Assembly (NCBI GenBank): GCA_023621995.1
Contig: JAMOAB010000029.1
Span: 1 to 64,000 of the forward strand
Direction of reading: 5' to 3'
DNA length: 64,000 nt
From: Bacillota bacterium
Lineage (GTDB): Bacteria; Bacillota; Clostridia; Caldicoprobacterales; Xylanivirgaceae
Below the pieces are notes generated by a model. The model saw only the letters and a program-made list of their open reading frames with translations. It made no database searches and was not told the DNA's origin. Shown piece by piece: positions 27,380-37,147 of the stretch. Position 1 is the stretch's first letter, and every line of letters starts with the position of its first letter. The position numbers and the translations under genes are program-made.

Positions 27380-29040
27380 AGGGAACAATTCTTAGAGGGT
27401 CGCTTTCAGGAGGATTTGATGTACGCCTTGCCATAGGTGAGAACATAGAGGAGATAAAGGTAGGTACGTTCTGTGTAGTAGAGGGAAAGAGGTACGATTT
27501 CTTTTCCATGGTAGTAGACGAAGAGATAGAGGCTACCAATCCTCAAGTATTATATGACACATTCAGTGATAACCCCCTCATAGATGAAATTGTAATGGGT
27601 ACAGGAGTTATAGAAAAGGTAAAGATTCAGCCCATGATAATGATAGATAAACTTGAGGGTGGCGTGAGGCCTGTAAAGAGTATACCATCCCATATGTCGC
27701 CTGTGAGGGCAGCCATTGACCAAGATGTGTTCACCATATTTGGAGAGCCGGATGAAGACCATTTCCATGTGGGTTCACCACTTGACATGGAGGATATACC
27801 ACTTTGTGTAAATCTAGATAGGTTTATAGAGAGATCTAACGGTATATTTGGTAAATCGGGGACAGGTAAGACCTTTTATACGCGTATAATGCTATGTGGC
27901 ATGATAAAGAGTCAAAAGGCAAATGTACTTGTATTTGACGTACACAATGAATATGGCTGGAAGGGAAGTAGCGAAGATATAGGTGCAGAGGTAAAGGGAC
28001 TAAAGCAGCTGTTTGGATCACAAGTTGCCATATTTACATTGGATGAGAAGTCTAGCAAAAATAGGGGAGTTAGACCAGATTTTGTAGTGGAGATTCCCTA
28101 TAGGGCAATAGAGCCAGGGGATATTGCCCTTGTATGGGAAGAACTTAATTTGAATCCCACTGCCCTTGAATCCATATATATACTGCAGAGGTACTTGGGT
28201 TCGGATTGGCTACTTACATTTTTGAAGATGGATGTACAGGACATAAAGGACATGACAGATGAGGTAAATGCAAGTCAAGCGTCACTCCAAGCCCTACAGA
28301 GGAAGTTAATGGCATTGGAGCGACTTCCCTTTATAAAGGAAAACCCTGCCGACGATGCAGTGAAACGTATAATGGAATATCTAGACAACGGTATAAATGT
28401 AGTGCTAGAATTTGGACGATATCAGAACAATATGCTTGCATATATGTTGGTTGCCAATATACTTACCCGAAGGATACATGAGAGGTATGTCACGAGGAGT
28501 GAGCGGGCGCAGGCAGGACAAGGAGAGATGAACAAACCTCTTGTAATAGTTATAGAGGAGGCTCATAAATTTTTAAGTCCTGAGCTATCTAATCAGACTA
28601 TATTTGGCATGATTGCAAGGGAGATGAGGAAGAACAATGTGACACTTCTAGTGGTGGATCAAAGGCCTTCAGGGATAGATCCAGAGGTTCAATCACAGCT
28701 AGGAACCAAGATAATAGCACTTTTGACTGATGAGAGGGATATAGAGGCGGCCTTAAGTGGAAGTAGTAATGCCCGTATGCTCAGGAATGTATTGGCAAGT
28801 CTTGAGACAAAGAGGCAAGCCATAATATTGGGACATGCGGTGCCCATGCCTGTAGTGATACGCACCCGTGAATATGATTTCAAATTTTATGAAGATATGA
28901 CAGATGGATTAATCGATGATGACGAGGACTTTACTGGGAAGAGATTTTTAGATGATATGGCGGAATATCTAGAGGACAATGGAGATGTACAGGTAGATGT
29001 GAGTGATATAGATGGAATAGAGGAGTTGTTTAAGGGATGA
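27376..29040 (+). CDS. herA: HerA-family ATPase/helicase (DUF87)
   Basis: SNGIFGKSGTGKTFYTRIML (Walker A), PLVIVIEEAHKFL (Walker B), ARGMRKNN-like IAREMRKNNVTLLVVDQRPSGIDPEVQSQLGTKI. Confidence 0.92.
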   Translation: MKGTILRGSLSGGFDVRLAIGENIEEIKVGTFCVVEGKRYDFFSMVVDEEIEATNPQVLYDTFSDNPLIDEIVMGTGVIEKVKIQPMIMIDKLEGGVRPVKSIPSHMSPVRAAIDQDVFTIFGEPDEDHFHVGSPLDMEDIPLCVNLDRFIERSNGIFGKSGTGKTFYTRIMLCGMIKSQKANVLVFDVHNEYGWKGSSEDIGAEVKGLKQLFGSQVAIFTLDEKSSKNRGVRPDFVVEIPYRAIEPGDIALVWEELNLNPTALESIYILQRYLGSDWLLTFLKMDVQDIKDMTDEVNASQASLQALQRKLMALERLPFIKENPADDAVKRIMEYLDNGINVVLEFGRYQNNMLAYMLVANILTRRIHERYVTRSERAQAGQGEMNKPLVIVIEEAHKFLSPELSNQTIFGMIAREMRKNNVTLLVVDQRPSGIDPEVQSQLGTKIIALLTDERDIEAALSGSSNARMLRNVLASLETKRQAIILGHAVPMPVVIRTREYDFKFYEDMTDGLIDDDEDFTGKRFLDDMAEYLEDNGDVQVDVSDIDGIEELFKG

Positions 29041-30260
29041 ATGAAAGAATAAGACTCATACATACGGGAGATCTCCATATAGGAGTACAAAACTATGGGC
29101 GAATAGATAGTAAGACAGGGATTCACAGTCGGCTGAGGGATTTTTTAGAGACCTTCGATAGCCTTGTAGACTATGCCATAGACGATAATGTAGACGGCGT
29201 GCTAATATGTGGTGATGCATTTAAGAACAGGGAGCCAACTGTCACAGAGCAGCGGGAGTTTGCCAAGCGTATAAAGAGGCTATCTGATAGAGGTATAAAT
29301 GTATATATAATAGTTGGGAATCATGATCTTCACAATGCGCCACATAAGGCAACATCGGTTGAGATATATGATATTGTAGATATGCCAGGTGTATATGTGA
29401 GGCGAAAGCCATCAATTGATATTTTAGACACAAAAAAAGGGCCTATGCAGATTGTGGCCCTTCCCTATGTATCAGCGAGTATGATAAATGCAGAGGGTAG
29501 CACCATAGAAGAACTATCACTAGATATGAGGCAAAAACTTTGTACTATAGTGGATGGTCTTGCAAAGCGGTTGTACAATGATCTTCCCACAGTGTTCATG
29601 TCCCACTATTCAGTTATAGGGGCAGTGCCAGGGTCGGAGAAGTCTATAATGTTGGGGCGGGAGATAACTCTACCCCTATCTTGTTTTGCAAGACAACAGT
29701 TTGACTATGTAGCCTTAGGCCACATACACAAACATCAGGTAATGGGGGGGGACCCTCCAGTTGTATACTGTGGCAGTATGGATAGGGTAGACTTTAGTGA
29801 AGAAGACGACAAAAAGGGATTTGTAATGGTAGAGCTCAGTAAGGGGGATGTCCGTTATGAGTTTATTGAGCTTCCTACCAGGCCCTTTAAGACGATATAT
29901 GTAGATGCTACAGAAGGCAATGCTTTCCAGTTAGTGAAGGATGCAATCGAGCCCCTATCCATAGAGGATGCTATTGTAAAGCTTAAAGTCAAGATAAAAG
30001 CTACCCAGTTAGCTGATCTCAGAGAGGGCGAAGTATATAAACTTTTAAGGAGTAGAGCCTTCTATGTTGCCGGTATAGAGAAGGATATAATATCCGACAA
30101 GTCACATCTCAGACATCCAGGTATTACTGAACGGATGGATATAGGAGAAGCAGTAGCCGAATATATAGATAAAAAGGAAGAATACGCGGACATTAAAGAG
30201 GAACTTCTAGAGTTAAATGATAAGCTCTTACATAAGCTTAGGGAGGGAGATACTGTATGA
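29037..30260 (+). CDS. Mre11/SbcD-family DNA repair exonuclease
   Basis: LIHTGDLHIG, GDAFKNREPT, IVGNHDLHN, VFMSHYSV, VALGHIHKHQ phosphodiesterase motifs; ATGA overlaps on both sides. Confidence 0.95.
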   Translation: MNERIRLIHTGDLHIGVQNYGRIDSKTGIHSRLRDFLETFDSLVDYAIDDNVDGVLICGDAFKNREPTVTEQREFAKRIKRLSDRGINVYIIVGNHDLHNAPHKATSVEIYDIVDMPGVYVRRKPSIDILDTKKGPMQIVALPYVSASMINAEGSTIEELSLDMRQKLCTIVDGLAKRLYNDLPTVFMSHYSVIGAVPGSEKSIMLGREITLPLSCFARQQFDYVALGHIHKHQVMGGDPPVVYCGSMDRVDFSEEDDKKGFVMVELSKGDVRYEFIELPTRPFKTIYVDATEGNAFQLVKDAIEPLSIEDAIVKLKVKIKATQLADLREGEVYKLLRSRAFYVAGIEKDIISDKSHLRHPGITERMDIGEAVAEYIDKKEEYADIKEELLELNDKLLHKLREGDTV

Positions 30261-32818
30261 AACCTGTGGCCCTTTATATGAAAAATTTCAAATCATATGG
30301 AGAGGATACGCCCGTATTTGACTTCAATGCTTTTGATATAGTACTGTTGACAGGAGAAAACGGTAATGGAAAGTCGTCCATAGCTGATGCAATAGCATGG
30401 TGTATATGGGGACAGTGTAAGGGCATGACTGGACGAGGAGGAATAGATGATCTTGTCAGGTCTGGTGCCGAGGATATGGAGGTTTCATTTACCTTTGAAG
30501 AAGATGGCAATCAATACAAGATAATAAGAAAACGGGATAAGAGACGGGGCCAATCATCTCTAGATTTATTTATAGAGGAGGGTGGGGTATTTACTCCCAT
30601 AAGCGGAAATAGGATAGATGAGACCCAATCCAAGATACAACAGCTTATAAAATTAGACTATGATACGTATCTGTGTACGGCGTATCTAAGCCAAGGAAAA
30701 GCAGATATGTTTGCCATAAAAAAACCAAATGAGCGAAAAGAGGTACTATCGGAGATATTGAACCTATCTAGTTATGATAGGTTGGCAGAGCTTGCCAAGG
30801 AGGAAAGAGGCGGGCTACAGAGTGAAGCTGAAATACTAAAGAGGGAAGTGTATGGACTTGAGGCAAGAGTAGGTGACGAAGATAAGGTCTCTAAAGCGAG
30901 AGATATGGTAGAAGAAGAACTTAGAACTAGACAGAAAAAGGAACAGGCTATTGGCGAAAGGCTAGATGCATATTATAAGACATATAGGGAAAAGAGCAGT
31001 CTTATAAAGAGTTTAGAGGGATATAGGGGAAATCTAGAAAGGGTAAAGGAGGAGCTTCAACAATTAAAGAAGGAAGAGGCGCAACTCCTTACCCGCATAA
31101 AATCCTATAGAGAGGTTCTTAAAAGGGAAGAGGAGATAGAGATCTCTTATAAAAGAGCTAGGGAACTGTCTGAGAGGGAGAATCTGTATAGGGAAAAGCT
31201 ACAAGAGAGGACAACCCTTATAAGACAGCTCGATATCATAGACAGCACCATAGATAAAAAGAGACAGGAGCTTGAGTATAATATCAAACTTTTACAGCAG
31301 GAAATAGAATCTGAGAAGAGAAAACTATATAGGGAAGATAAGGTAGCTAAAGAGGTAAAAAGTTTTAGTGAAGCCCTAAAAAAAATGGTGGATCTAGAGA
31401 AGAGACTATACCTTATGGAGCGTGATGTAAAGAAAAACATTGAGGAGATAGCAGCCCTAAGGGCTAGAGAGGGGAGCTTGTTAGAGAGCTTAGATGATCT
31501 GAGGAAACGATATAAGGATCTGTCAGGAGCTAAGTCAAATTGTCCGACATGTTATACTCCCCTCACTGATAGTTCAAAAGCCAATGTACTAAAGACCATG
31601 GCTGAGAATGGAAAGAATATACAAGAGGATCTAGAAAATACGCAAAACTCCATAAGAAAGCTAGATAAGGAGAGAAAGGGATTAGAGAGGGAAATAGATA
31701 AGGCAAAGACCGTATTAAAAAATAAAGGTAAGGTAGAGAGCCATCTAGCCATTATGCAACGGGAACTAGAAGAGGCAGAGGAAGCCAAAAAGAGAATTGA
31801 GGCTCTGATGGTAAAGCTTATACCCTTGAAAGAAAATATGGCAGATAAGACATATGCATCTGAACTGCTGGCAGATAAGAGAAAGCTTCAAGAAGAGATG
31901 AGTAAGCTTGATTATGACGAAGACATCCATAGAAAAATTAGAGAAGAACTGAAGGAGTTAGCACATATAGGTGAGTCCTACCAAGAGGTTCAACTGGCAA
32001 AGGTTAGGCTCTCTGCAGACGAGGAGAGTATCAATAGAATTAGGGCACTTATAGAGGCTAGAGAGAGCTATGGTATCGAACTTACAACACTCATCGGCCA
32101 GCTTGAAAAGGCTACAGAGGGTATAGAGACTATAAAAAAGGACATATACGGGCTAGAGATGGAAAAAAAGAAGATGGGAGACGAGATAAGGCAGCTCCAG
32201 TCTAAAAAAGGTGCCCTAGATGAGAGACTTAAACAGATAGAAGATGCAAAGCGAGAGATAAAAGAGAAGAAAAATGCTATTTTAGAACTGAATAGGGAGA
32301 TAGAACTCTATAGTACTCTCATAGAGATATATGGTAAGAGGGGGATACAGGCAGCCATAATAGAAAATGCCATACCTGAATTGCAAGATGAGACCAATCG
32401 TATACTGGCTAAGATCACAGATGGGAGATTGACGGTGGAATTCTTGACACAGCGGGACACGAAGGCAGGCAATACTGTAGAGACATTAGATATAAAGATA
32501 TCAGATGGACTGGATACTAGAAAGTATGAAACCTATTCCGGTGGCGAAGAATTTCGTATAAATTTTGCCATACGTATAGCCCTATCTAAGATACTAGCAC
32601 GGCGGGCAGGGGCCACAGTGCGTATGTTAGTCCTAGATGAAGGTTTTGGAACTCTAGACGAGAAGGGCCGGGAGCGACTAGCCCAAGTTATAAATGCCAT
32701 ATCTGATGAGTTTGAAAAGATAATAGTGATAACCCATATACAGGATCTGAAAGATTACTTTTCCAATCAGATAGAGGTATATATGACACCCAAGGGCTCC
32801 ATGTTTAAACCACTTTGA
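30257..32818 (+). CDS. Rad50/SbcC-family SMC-like ATPase
   Basis: TGENGNGKSSIADAIAWCIWG (Walker A), long coiled coil with CPTC zinc hook at about 31541-31552, YSGGEEFRINFAIRIALS signature, MLVLDEGFGTLD Walker B. Confidence 0.96.
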   Translation: MKPVALYMKNFKSYGEDTPVFDFNAFDIVLLTGENGNGKSSIADAIAWCIWGQCKGMTGRGGIDDLVRSGAEDMEVSFTFEEDGNQYKIIRKRDKRRGQSSLDLFIEEGGVFTPISGNRIDETQSKIQQLIKLDYDTYLCTAYLSQGKADMFAIKKPNERKEVLSEILNLSSYDRLAELAKEERGGLQSEAEILKREVYGLEARVGDEDKVSKARDMVEEELRTRQKKEQAIGERLDAYYKTYREKSSLIKSLEGYRGNLERVKEELQQLKKEEAQLLTRIKSYREVLKREEEIEISYKRARELSERENLYREKLQERTTLIRQLDIIDSTIDKKRQELEYNIKLLQQEIESEKRKLYREDKVAKEVKSFSEALKKMVDLEKRLYLMERDVKKNIEEIAALRAREGSLLESLDDLRKRYKDLSGAKSNCPTCYTPLTDSSKANVLKTMAENGKNIQEDLENTQNSIRKLDKERKGLEREIDKAKTVLKNKGKVESHLAIMQRELEEAEEAKKRIEALMVKLIPLKENMADKTYASELLADKRKLQEEMSKLDYDEDIHRKIREELKELAHIGESYQEVQLAKVRLSADEESINRIRALIEARESYGIELTTLIGQLEKATEGIETIKKDIYGLEMEKKKMGDEIRQLQSKKGALDERLKQIEDAKREIKEKKNAILELNREIELYSTLIEIYGKRGIQAAIIENAIPELQDETNRILAKITDGRLTVEFLTQRDTKAGNTVETLDIKISDGLDTRKYETYSGGEEFRINFAIRIALSKILARRAGATVRMLVLDEGFGTLDEKGRERLAQVINAISDEFEKIIVITHIQDLKDYFSNQIEVYMTPKGSMFKPL

Positions 32819-32872
32819 CAGAAACTGTCTTGTGTACTGAGATTATATAATAGTGAGATAGGGGGTCCAAAT

Positions 32873-33427
32873 ATGACGGGGGAGACTCAGCTCATAGAAA
32901 AAGCCAAGCAGGGAGATGTTGATGCCTTTGAGGAGCTTATATCAACCTATCAGAGGATGATATATAATTATTGTTACAGAATGTCTGGCAACTTGCATGA
33001 TGCAGAGGATTTGACCCAGGAAGTCTTTATAAAAGTGTATAAGAGTTTAAGAAAGTTTAAAGGGAAGAGTCAATTTTCAACATGGATATATAGAATAGCA
33101 CATAATACCTGTGTAGATAGACATAGGAAGAAAAGACCTACTGATGACAATATGATATTTTTAGATAATGAAAAAGAATATAGAACGTTAATATCAGATA
33201 GCTACATACCAGAGGAAGAACTCTTATCAAAGGAAAAGCAGGATATAATACAAAAGTGTATTGACTCTTTAAAGCCAGAATATAGATCGGTTATAATACT
33301 TAGGGATATACAAAATTATAGTTACAAAGAGATTGCCACAATTCTTGATATACCTCTAGGAACGGTGAAGTCCTATATAAGTAGAGGACGCTCAGCCCTT
33401 AGGGAATCTCTGAGGTCAAGGATATGA
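32873..33427 (+). CDS. ECF-type RNA polymerase sigma factor
   Basis: FEELISTYQRMIYNYCYRMSGNLHDAEDLTQEVFIKVYKSLRKFKGKSQFSTWIYRIAHNTCVDRHRKK...YSYKEIATILDIPLGTVKSYISRGRSALRE. Confidence 0.96.
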   Translation: MTGETQLIEKAKQGDVDAFEELISTYQRMIYNYCYRMSGNLHDAEDLTQEVFIKVYKSLRKFKGKSQFSTWIYRIAHNTCVDRHRKKRPTDDNMIFLDNEKEYRTLISDSYIPEEELLSKEKQDIIQKCIDSLKPEYRSVIILRDIQNYSYKEIATILDIPLGTVKSYISRGRSALRESLRSRI

Positions 33428-33431
33428 GGGG

Positions 33432-34217
33432 GTGTATGTATTGAAGTGCCAAGATATGTATAAACTTATTAACCTCTATATAGATAATATGCTAGATGAG
33501 GACGGTCAAAAAGAATTAGAGGCACATATTGAAGAATGTGAAAAGTGCAGAACCGATTTTAAAGAGCTGGAGGCTACAAAAAAATTGCTAGGGAGCCTAC
33601 CAGATGAGGACACACCTCCCGGTTTTGAAAAGCGACTTCATAATCGACTTGTAGAGGTAAAGCTAGAGTCTTCAGGTAATAATAAGAAATATACATCTAG
33701 GGGGATTTTAGCAATAGCGACTGCTCTAGTAGTTTTTGTAGTTCTTAAAATAGGCCTCTATAACGCACCAATGGAGATGTCAGATGATATGGTGGCTGAA
33801 ATGGAAGTGGCAGAGGATAAAGGGAAAGATATGGATACTAAAGAGGAATTATATACACAGGGTGACGGCTATGGAGCCGAGGTTATAGCCACTGGGGAAG
33901 ATGAAGTGGATATAGAAGCTAGAGATATGGATGAGACCATTAAAGAAGACAAAAAGGGAAGTGAAGAGGGACTTCTTACCGAGGATGTAGCTGTAAAGGT
34001 ACAAGATGTATGTGCTAATACTCAAGCAATAGAAAGAATCGCTTTAATGCATGATATAGAAGTAGTAGAAATTGAGGATGATAGCATAATAGTTGAAGTT
34101 GACACTTTAGAGAAGCGAAGAACTCTCTATGAAGAGTTATCTAAACTTGGGAAAGTAGAAAACTTAGGGAGGGATCAACATAGTGGCAAAGTAAAGATAA
34201 CTATTGTTTCGGAATAA
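33432..34217 (+). CDS. Anti-sigma factor, zinc-finger (zf-HC2) type
   Basis: YIDNMLDEDGQKELEAHIEECEKCRTDFKELEATK, then one TM segment; directly follows the sigma gene. Confidence 0.85.
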   Translation: MYVLKCQDMYKLINLYIDNMLDEDGQKELEAHIEECEKCRTDFKELEATKKLLGSLPDEDTPPGFEKRLHNRLVEVKLESSGNNKKYTSRGILAIATALVVFVVLKIGLYNAPMEMSDDMVAEMEVAEDKGKDMDTKEELYTQGDGYGAEVIATGEDEVDIEARDMDETIKEDKKGSEEGLLTEDVAVKVQDVCANTQAIERIALMHDIEVVEIEDDSIIVEVDTLEKRRTLYEELSKLGKVENLGRDQHSGKVKITIVSE

Positions 34218-34243
34218 ATATGCAACTATTTAAGTAAGGGGTT

Positions 34244-34642
34244 GTGCTTATGAATAAAAAACATATAATATCTTTTATCATATTATGTGCAATTGTCATT
34301 GTGCTCATATTTGTATTAAATATAGATAGATCAGATATGAAAAATACATACAAGATATTGGTGACAGTAGGTGAAAACGGTGAAATCTACGAGATAGATG
34401 ATAGAAAAATTATACGTAAGATAGTGGATGTAGTTATAAAAGACGAAAGACCAGGGTTTGATATGATAATAGATGAACCCTATGCCTATTCCCTAGAATT
34501 CTTCACAAAAGAAAGTGGATATGGTCCTCTTCATTGTTATAGAGGATTGGGTGTATGCATATTTGAAAAGGATACTGCTGGCAACTATATACAGGTAGAT
34601 GAGAGATTTTTTAACTGGATAGAGGAAGGCATAGGAAAATAA
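34244..34642 (+). CDS. Hypothetical membrane-anchored protein
   Basis: N-terminal TM; no recognised family; operon-like with sigma/anti-sigma genes. Confidence 0.6.
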   Translation: MLMNKKHIISFIILCAIVIVLIFVLNIDRSDMKNTYKILVTVGENGEIYEIDDRKIIRKIVDVVIKDERPGFDMIIDEPYAYSLEFFTKESGYGPLHCYRGLGVCIFEKDTAGNYIQVDERFFNWIEEGIGK

Positions 34643-34659
34643 AGAAAAAACCATTAAAG

Positions 34660-34700
34660 TGTAGTATACTCCAAATAAAAGAGTATGCTACATTTTTTTA
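34660..34700 (+). terminator. Rho-independent terminator
   Basis: tgtagtatactc-caaataaaa-gagtatgctacattttttt. Confidence 0.82.
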
Positions 34701-34799
34701 GTTGATAACGTCCTACTTTTTAACATATATTTTTGTATAATGAAAGTGCAAGTTGCTAATAATATATGTAACGTTTCCAAAGAATGGAGGATTTAGATT

Positions 34800-35717
34800 A
34801 TGTTTCATACAGATAAAGCTAATACACAGAGGTCGGAATTCATATCCATAATGGAGCAGGAAGTGGAGAAGGCCAAAACAGGCAACTTGCCAATAATAAG
34901 GGCATTCGAAGCTATATCGGAGAGGACTGGACTTAAAGTTAACACCGTTCGTAATTATTATTATCGCTATATAAATAGTATTACTGATGGTGAAGATTCA
35001 TCTCAAGGAGTAAGAAAAACTAAAAGTACTAGGGCAAAAGGCAGACCTTTTACCCAAGAAGAAGTAGACATGCTCATGACAACTATGCTAAAGGCCCAGG
35101 CAGAGGGAAAATCAGTGCGAGGTTGTGCCAATGAATTAAGTGGTGGAGATGCCAAACTTCTAATAAGATATCAGAATAAATACAGAAATGTAATTGCAAA
35201 TAAAGTAGGATATGTAGAGAGCTTAATGGAGAGGATGGCGGCAGCAGGTGAGACATTCTACAATCCTTATACCAAGGAATATATAATAAATGGCAAGCGA
35301 TCTAGTTATGATAGCTATAGAGCACAAGAAAAATTTGATGAGATGCTTAAGGAGACAGTGGCGAGCTTAAGTCAAATTCAAAATATGACCATACAACAAT
35401 TTGTCAAAGGTGTGTGGGATATTAGTCGAAGATTGTCTAAAGAATATAACGGACAAGGTGCTGATGTTAATCACATTAAGCTGGAAGGGAAGATAGATGA
35501 GCTTGAGACTATGATTAGTGATTATGAAAGAAGATTAGAAGAAGAGCGGTGGAAGAGTGCCAGACTGTTTACTCTATTGAGACAGCTTATAACCATAAAC
35601 AAGAATTTCCTGGCACTTCCCAACAAGACGCGAAATAAAGAGATAGATGACTATATGTTAGCATTAAGAAACTGTATAGATATATATAAGGTGACAGTGG
35701 ATGAATATATTTCTTAA
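34800..35717 (+). CDS. Putative DNA-binding (HTH/Myb-like) protein
   Basis: IIRAFEAISERTGLKVNTVRNYYYRYI and RPFTQEEVDMLMTTMLKAQAEGKSVRGCANEL suggest two helical DNA-binding segments plus a coiled coil. Confidence 0.6.
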   Translation: MFHTDKANTQRSEFISIMEQEVEKAKTGNLPIIRAFEAISERTGLKVNTVRNYYYRYINSITDGEDSSQGVRKTKSTRAKGRPFTQEEVDMLMTTMLKAQAEGKSVRGCANELSGGDAKLLIRYQNKYRNVIANKVGYVESLMERMAAAGETFYNPYTKEYIINGKRSSYDSYRAQEKFDEMLKETVASLSQIQNMTIQQFVKGVWDISRRLSKEYNGQGADVNHIKLEGKIDELETMISDYERRLEEERWKSARLFTLLRQLITINKNFLALPNKTRNKEIDDYMLALRNCIDIYKVTVDEYIS

Positions 35718-35769
35718 ACTTGATTTAAACCTTCCAGATTGCTATAATATAGTGTAAACTAAATAGTCT

Positions 35770-36055
35770 ATTAGGTGTCCTAGTGAACACTGGGGTGAAA
35801 AGGGAAAGTGGTGAAAATCCACTGCAGCCCCCGCTACTGTAAATGGGGATAGGTTGATCAAATATGCCACTGGATATTTATATATCTGGGAAGGCGATCA
35901 AATCCTATATGAACCATGAGCCAGGAGACCTGCCTAATAGAGAGATAACAGTTCCTTCGGAGGGGAGGATTGGAATACTGTGCATAGGCTATGCCATGCC
36001 ACATAAAATGCTATGTATACAGCGCTCCAATCCTAAAAAGGTTGGGGCTTTTTGT
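35770..36055 (+). ncRNA. Cobalamin riboswitch with terminator expression platform
   Basis: ttaggtgtcc..gtgaaaagggaaagtggtgaaaatccactgcagcccccgctactgtaa...gagccaggagacctgcct (B12 box); terminator GCTCCAATCCTAAAAAGGTTGGGGCTTTTT at 36024-36053. Confidence 0.93.
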
Positions 36056-36116
36056 TGTCCAAAATGGCCCTTCTTTTACCGAAGAGAGTAATACAAATTT
36101 AAGGAAGGTGTAGAGA

Positions 36117-37124
36117 ATGAAAAGGCAAAAGTCACTTAGGATTTTAACATTAATTACAATTATGGCGTTATTGTTTTCAATAGTCACTGCATGTAGTAAT
36201 CAGGATAATTCCGATGTATCTAATAAACAATCAAATATTGAAAGCGACGATAGAGTAGAGGAAAAGGATGAAGATAAAAGTGATGCTGAAGCTGGAAGTG
36301 TAGTCTATCCGATAGAATATGAAGATAGTGTAGGTAGGGTTGTAAAGATAGAAAAACAACCAGAGAAGATAGTGTCATTGGCCCCATCTAGTACAGAGAT
36401 ATTATTTGCCCTTGGTCTAGGGGACAGAGTGGTAGGTACGACAAGTTATTGCGACTACCCAGAGGAGGCAAATTCTACGGAAAAAGTTGGGGACTATTCC
36501 GAAGTCAATGTGGAGAAGATTGTGTCTCTAGAGAGCGATATAGTATTTGCCAGTACTGTTATTGAGGAAGATATAGTAAAAAAGCTAGACGATGCAGGAG
36601 TGGCAGTAGTGGTGATAGAAGGTACTGACTTTGAAAGCGTATATAATTCTATCATTGATATAGGTATGATAACCGGTAGACAAGATGAAGCTAAGAAGCT
36701 GACAGATGACATGAAAGCAAAGGTAGACGAGATAAAGGACAAAGTTAAAGGAATTGAAAAAAAGGACTGTTACTTTGTATTAGGCTATGGGGAAGGAGGC
36801 AACTGGACATCTGGGCCCGGAAGCTTTATCCACGAGATGATGGAAATGGCAGGTGGCAATAATATTGCAGCAGATGGAGATAGTCCATGGGTAGAGTACA
36901 GCATGGAGAAACTCATTGAAAAGGATCCAGAAGTACTGATTATTTCCAGTATGGCAGGGGATGTTGAAGAGATAAAGGAGACAGAAGGTTACAAGGAACT
37001 TCAAGCCATAAAAAAGGATAATTTAAAGGTTATAGATGCAAATATTGTATCGAGGCCTGGTCCAAGGCTCTCTGAGGCGCTGGAAGAGGTTGCAAAGGCT
37101 CTCCATCCTGATCTTTTCGAATAG
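36117..37124 (+). CDS. btuF: Cobalamin/corrinoid ABC transporter substrate-binding protein
   Basis: Lipoprotein signal; PEKIVSLAPSSTEILFALGLGDRVVGTTSYCDYPEEA; downstream of the cobalamin riboswitch. Confidence 0.88.
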   Translation: MKRQKSLRILTLITIMALLFSIVTACSNQDNSDVSNKQSNIESDDRVEEKDEDKSDAEAGSVVYPIEYEDSVGRVVKIEKQPEKIVSLAPSSTEILFALGLGDRVVGTTSYCDYPEEANSTEKVGDYSEVNVEKIVSLESDIVFASTVIEEDIVKKLDDAGVAVVVIEGTDFESVYNSIIDIGMITGRQDEAKKLTDDMKAKVDEIKDKVKGIEKKDCYFVLGYGEGGNWTSGPGSFIHEMMEMAGGNNIAADGDSPWVEYSMEKLIEKDPEVLIISSMAGDVEEIKETEGYKELQAIKKDNLKVIDANIVSRPGPRLSEALEEVAKALHPDLFE

Positions 37125-37147
37125 TATATGTAGGATGTGGAATTTAA

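Noticed and set aside
35864-36091. 75-aa ORF MPLDIYISGKAIKSYMN...
   Set aside because: Lies entirely within the cobalamin riboswitch aptamer and its terminator; spurious ORF.
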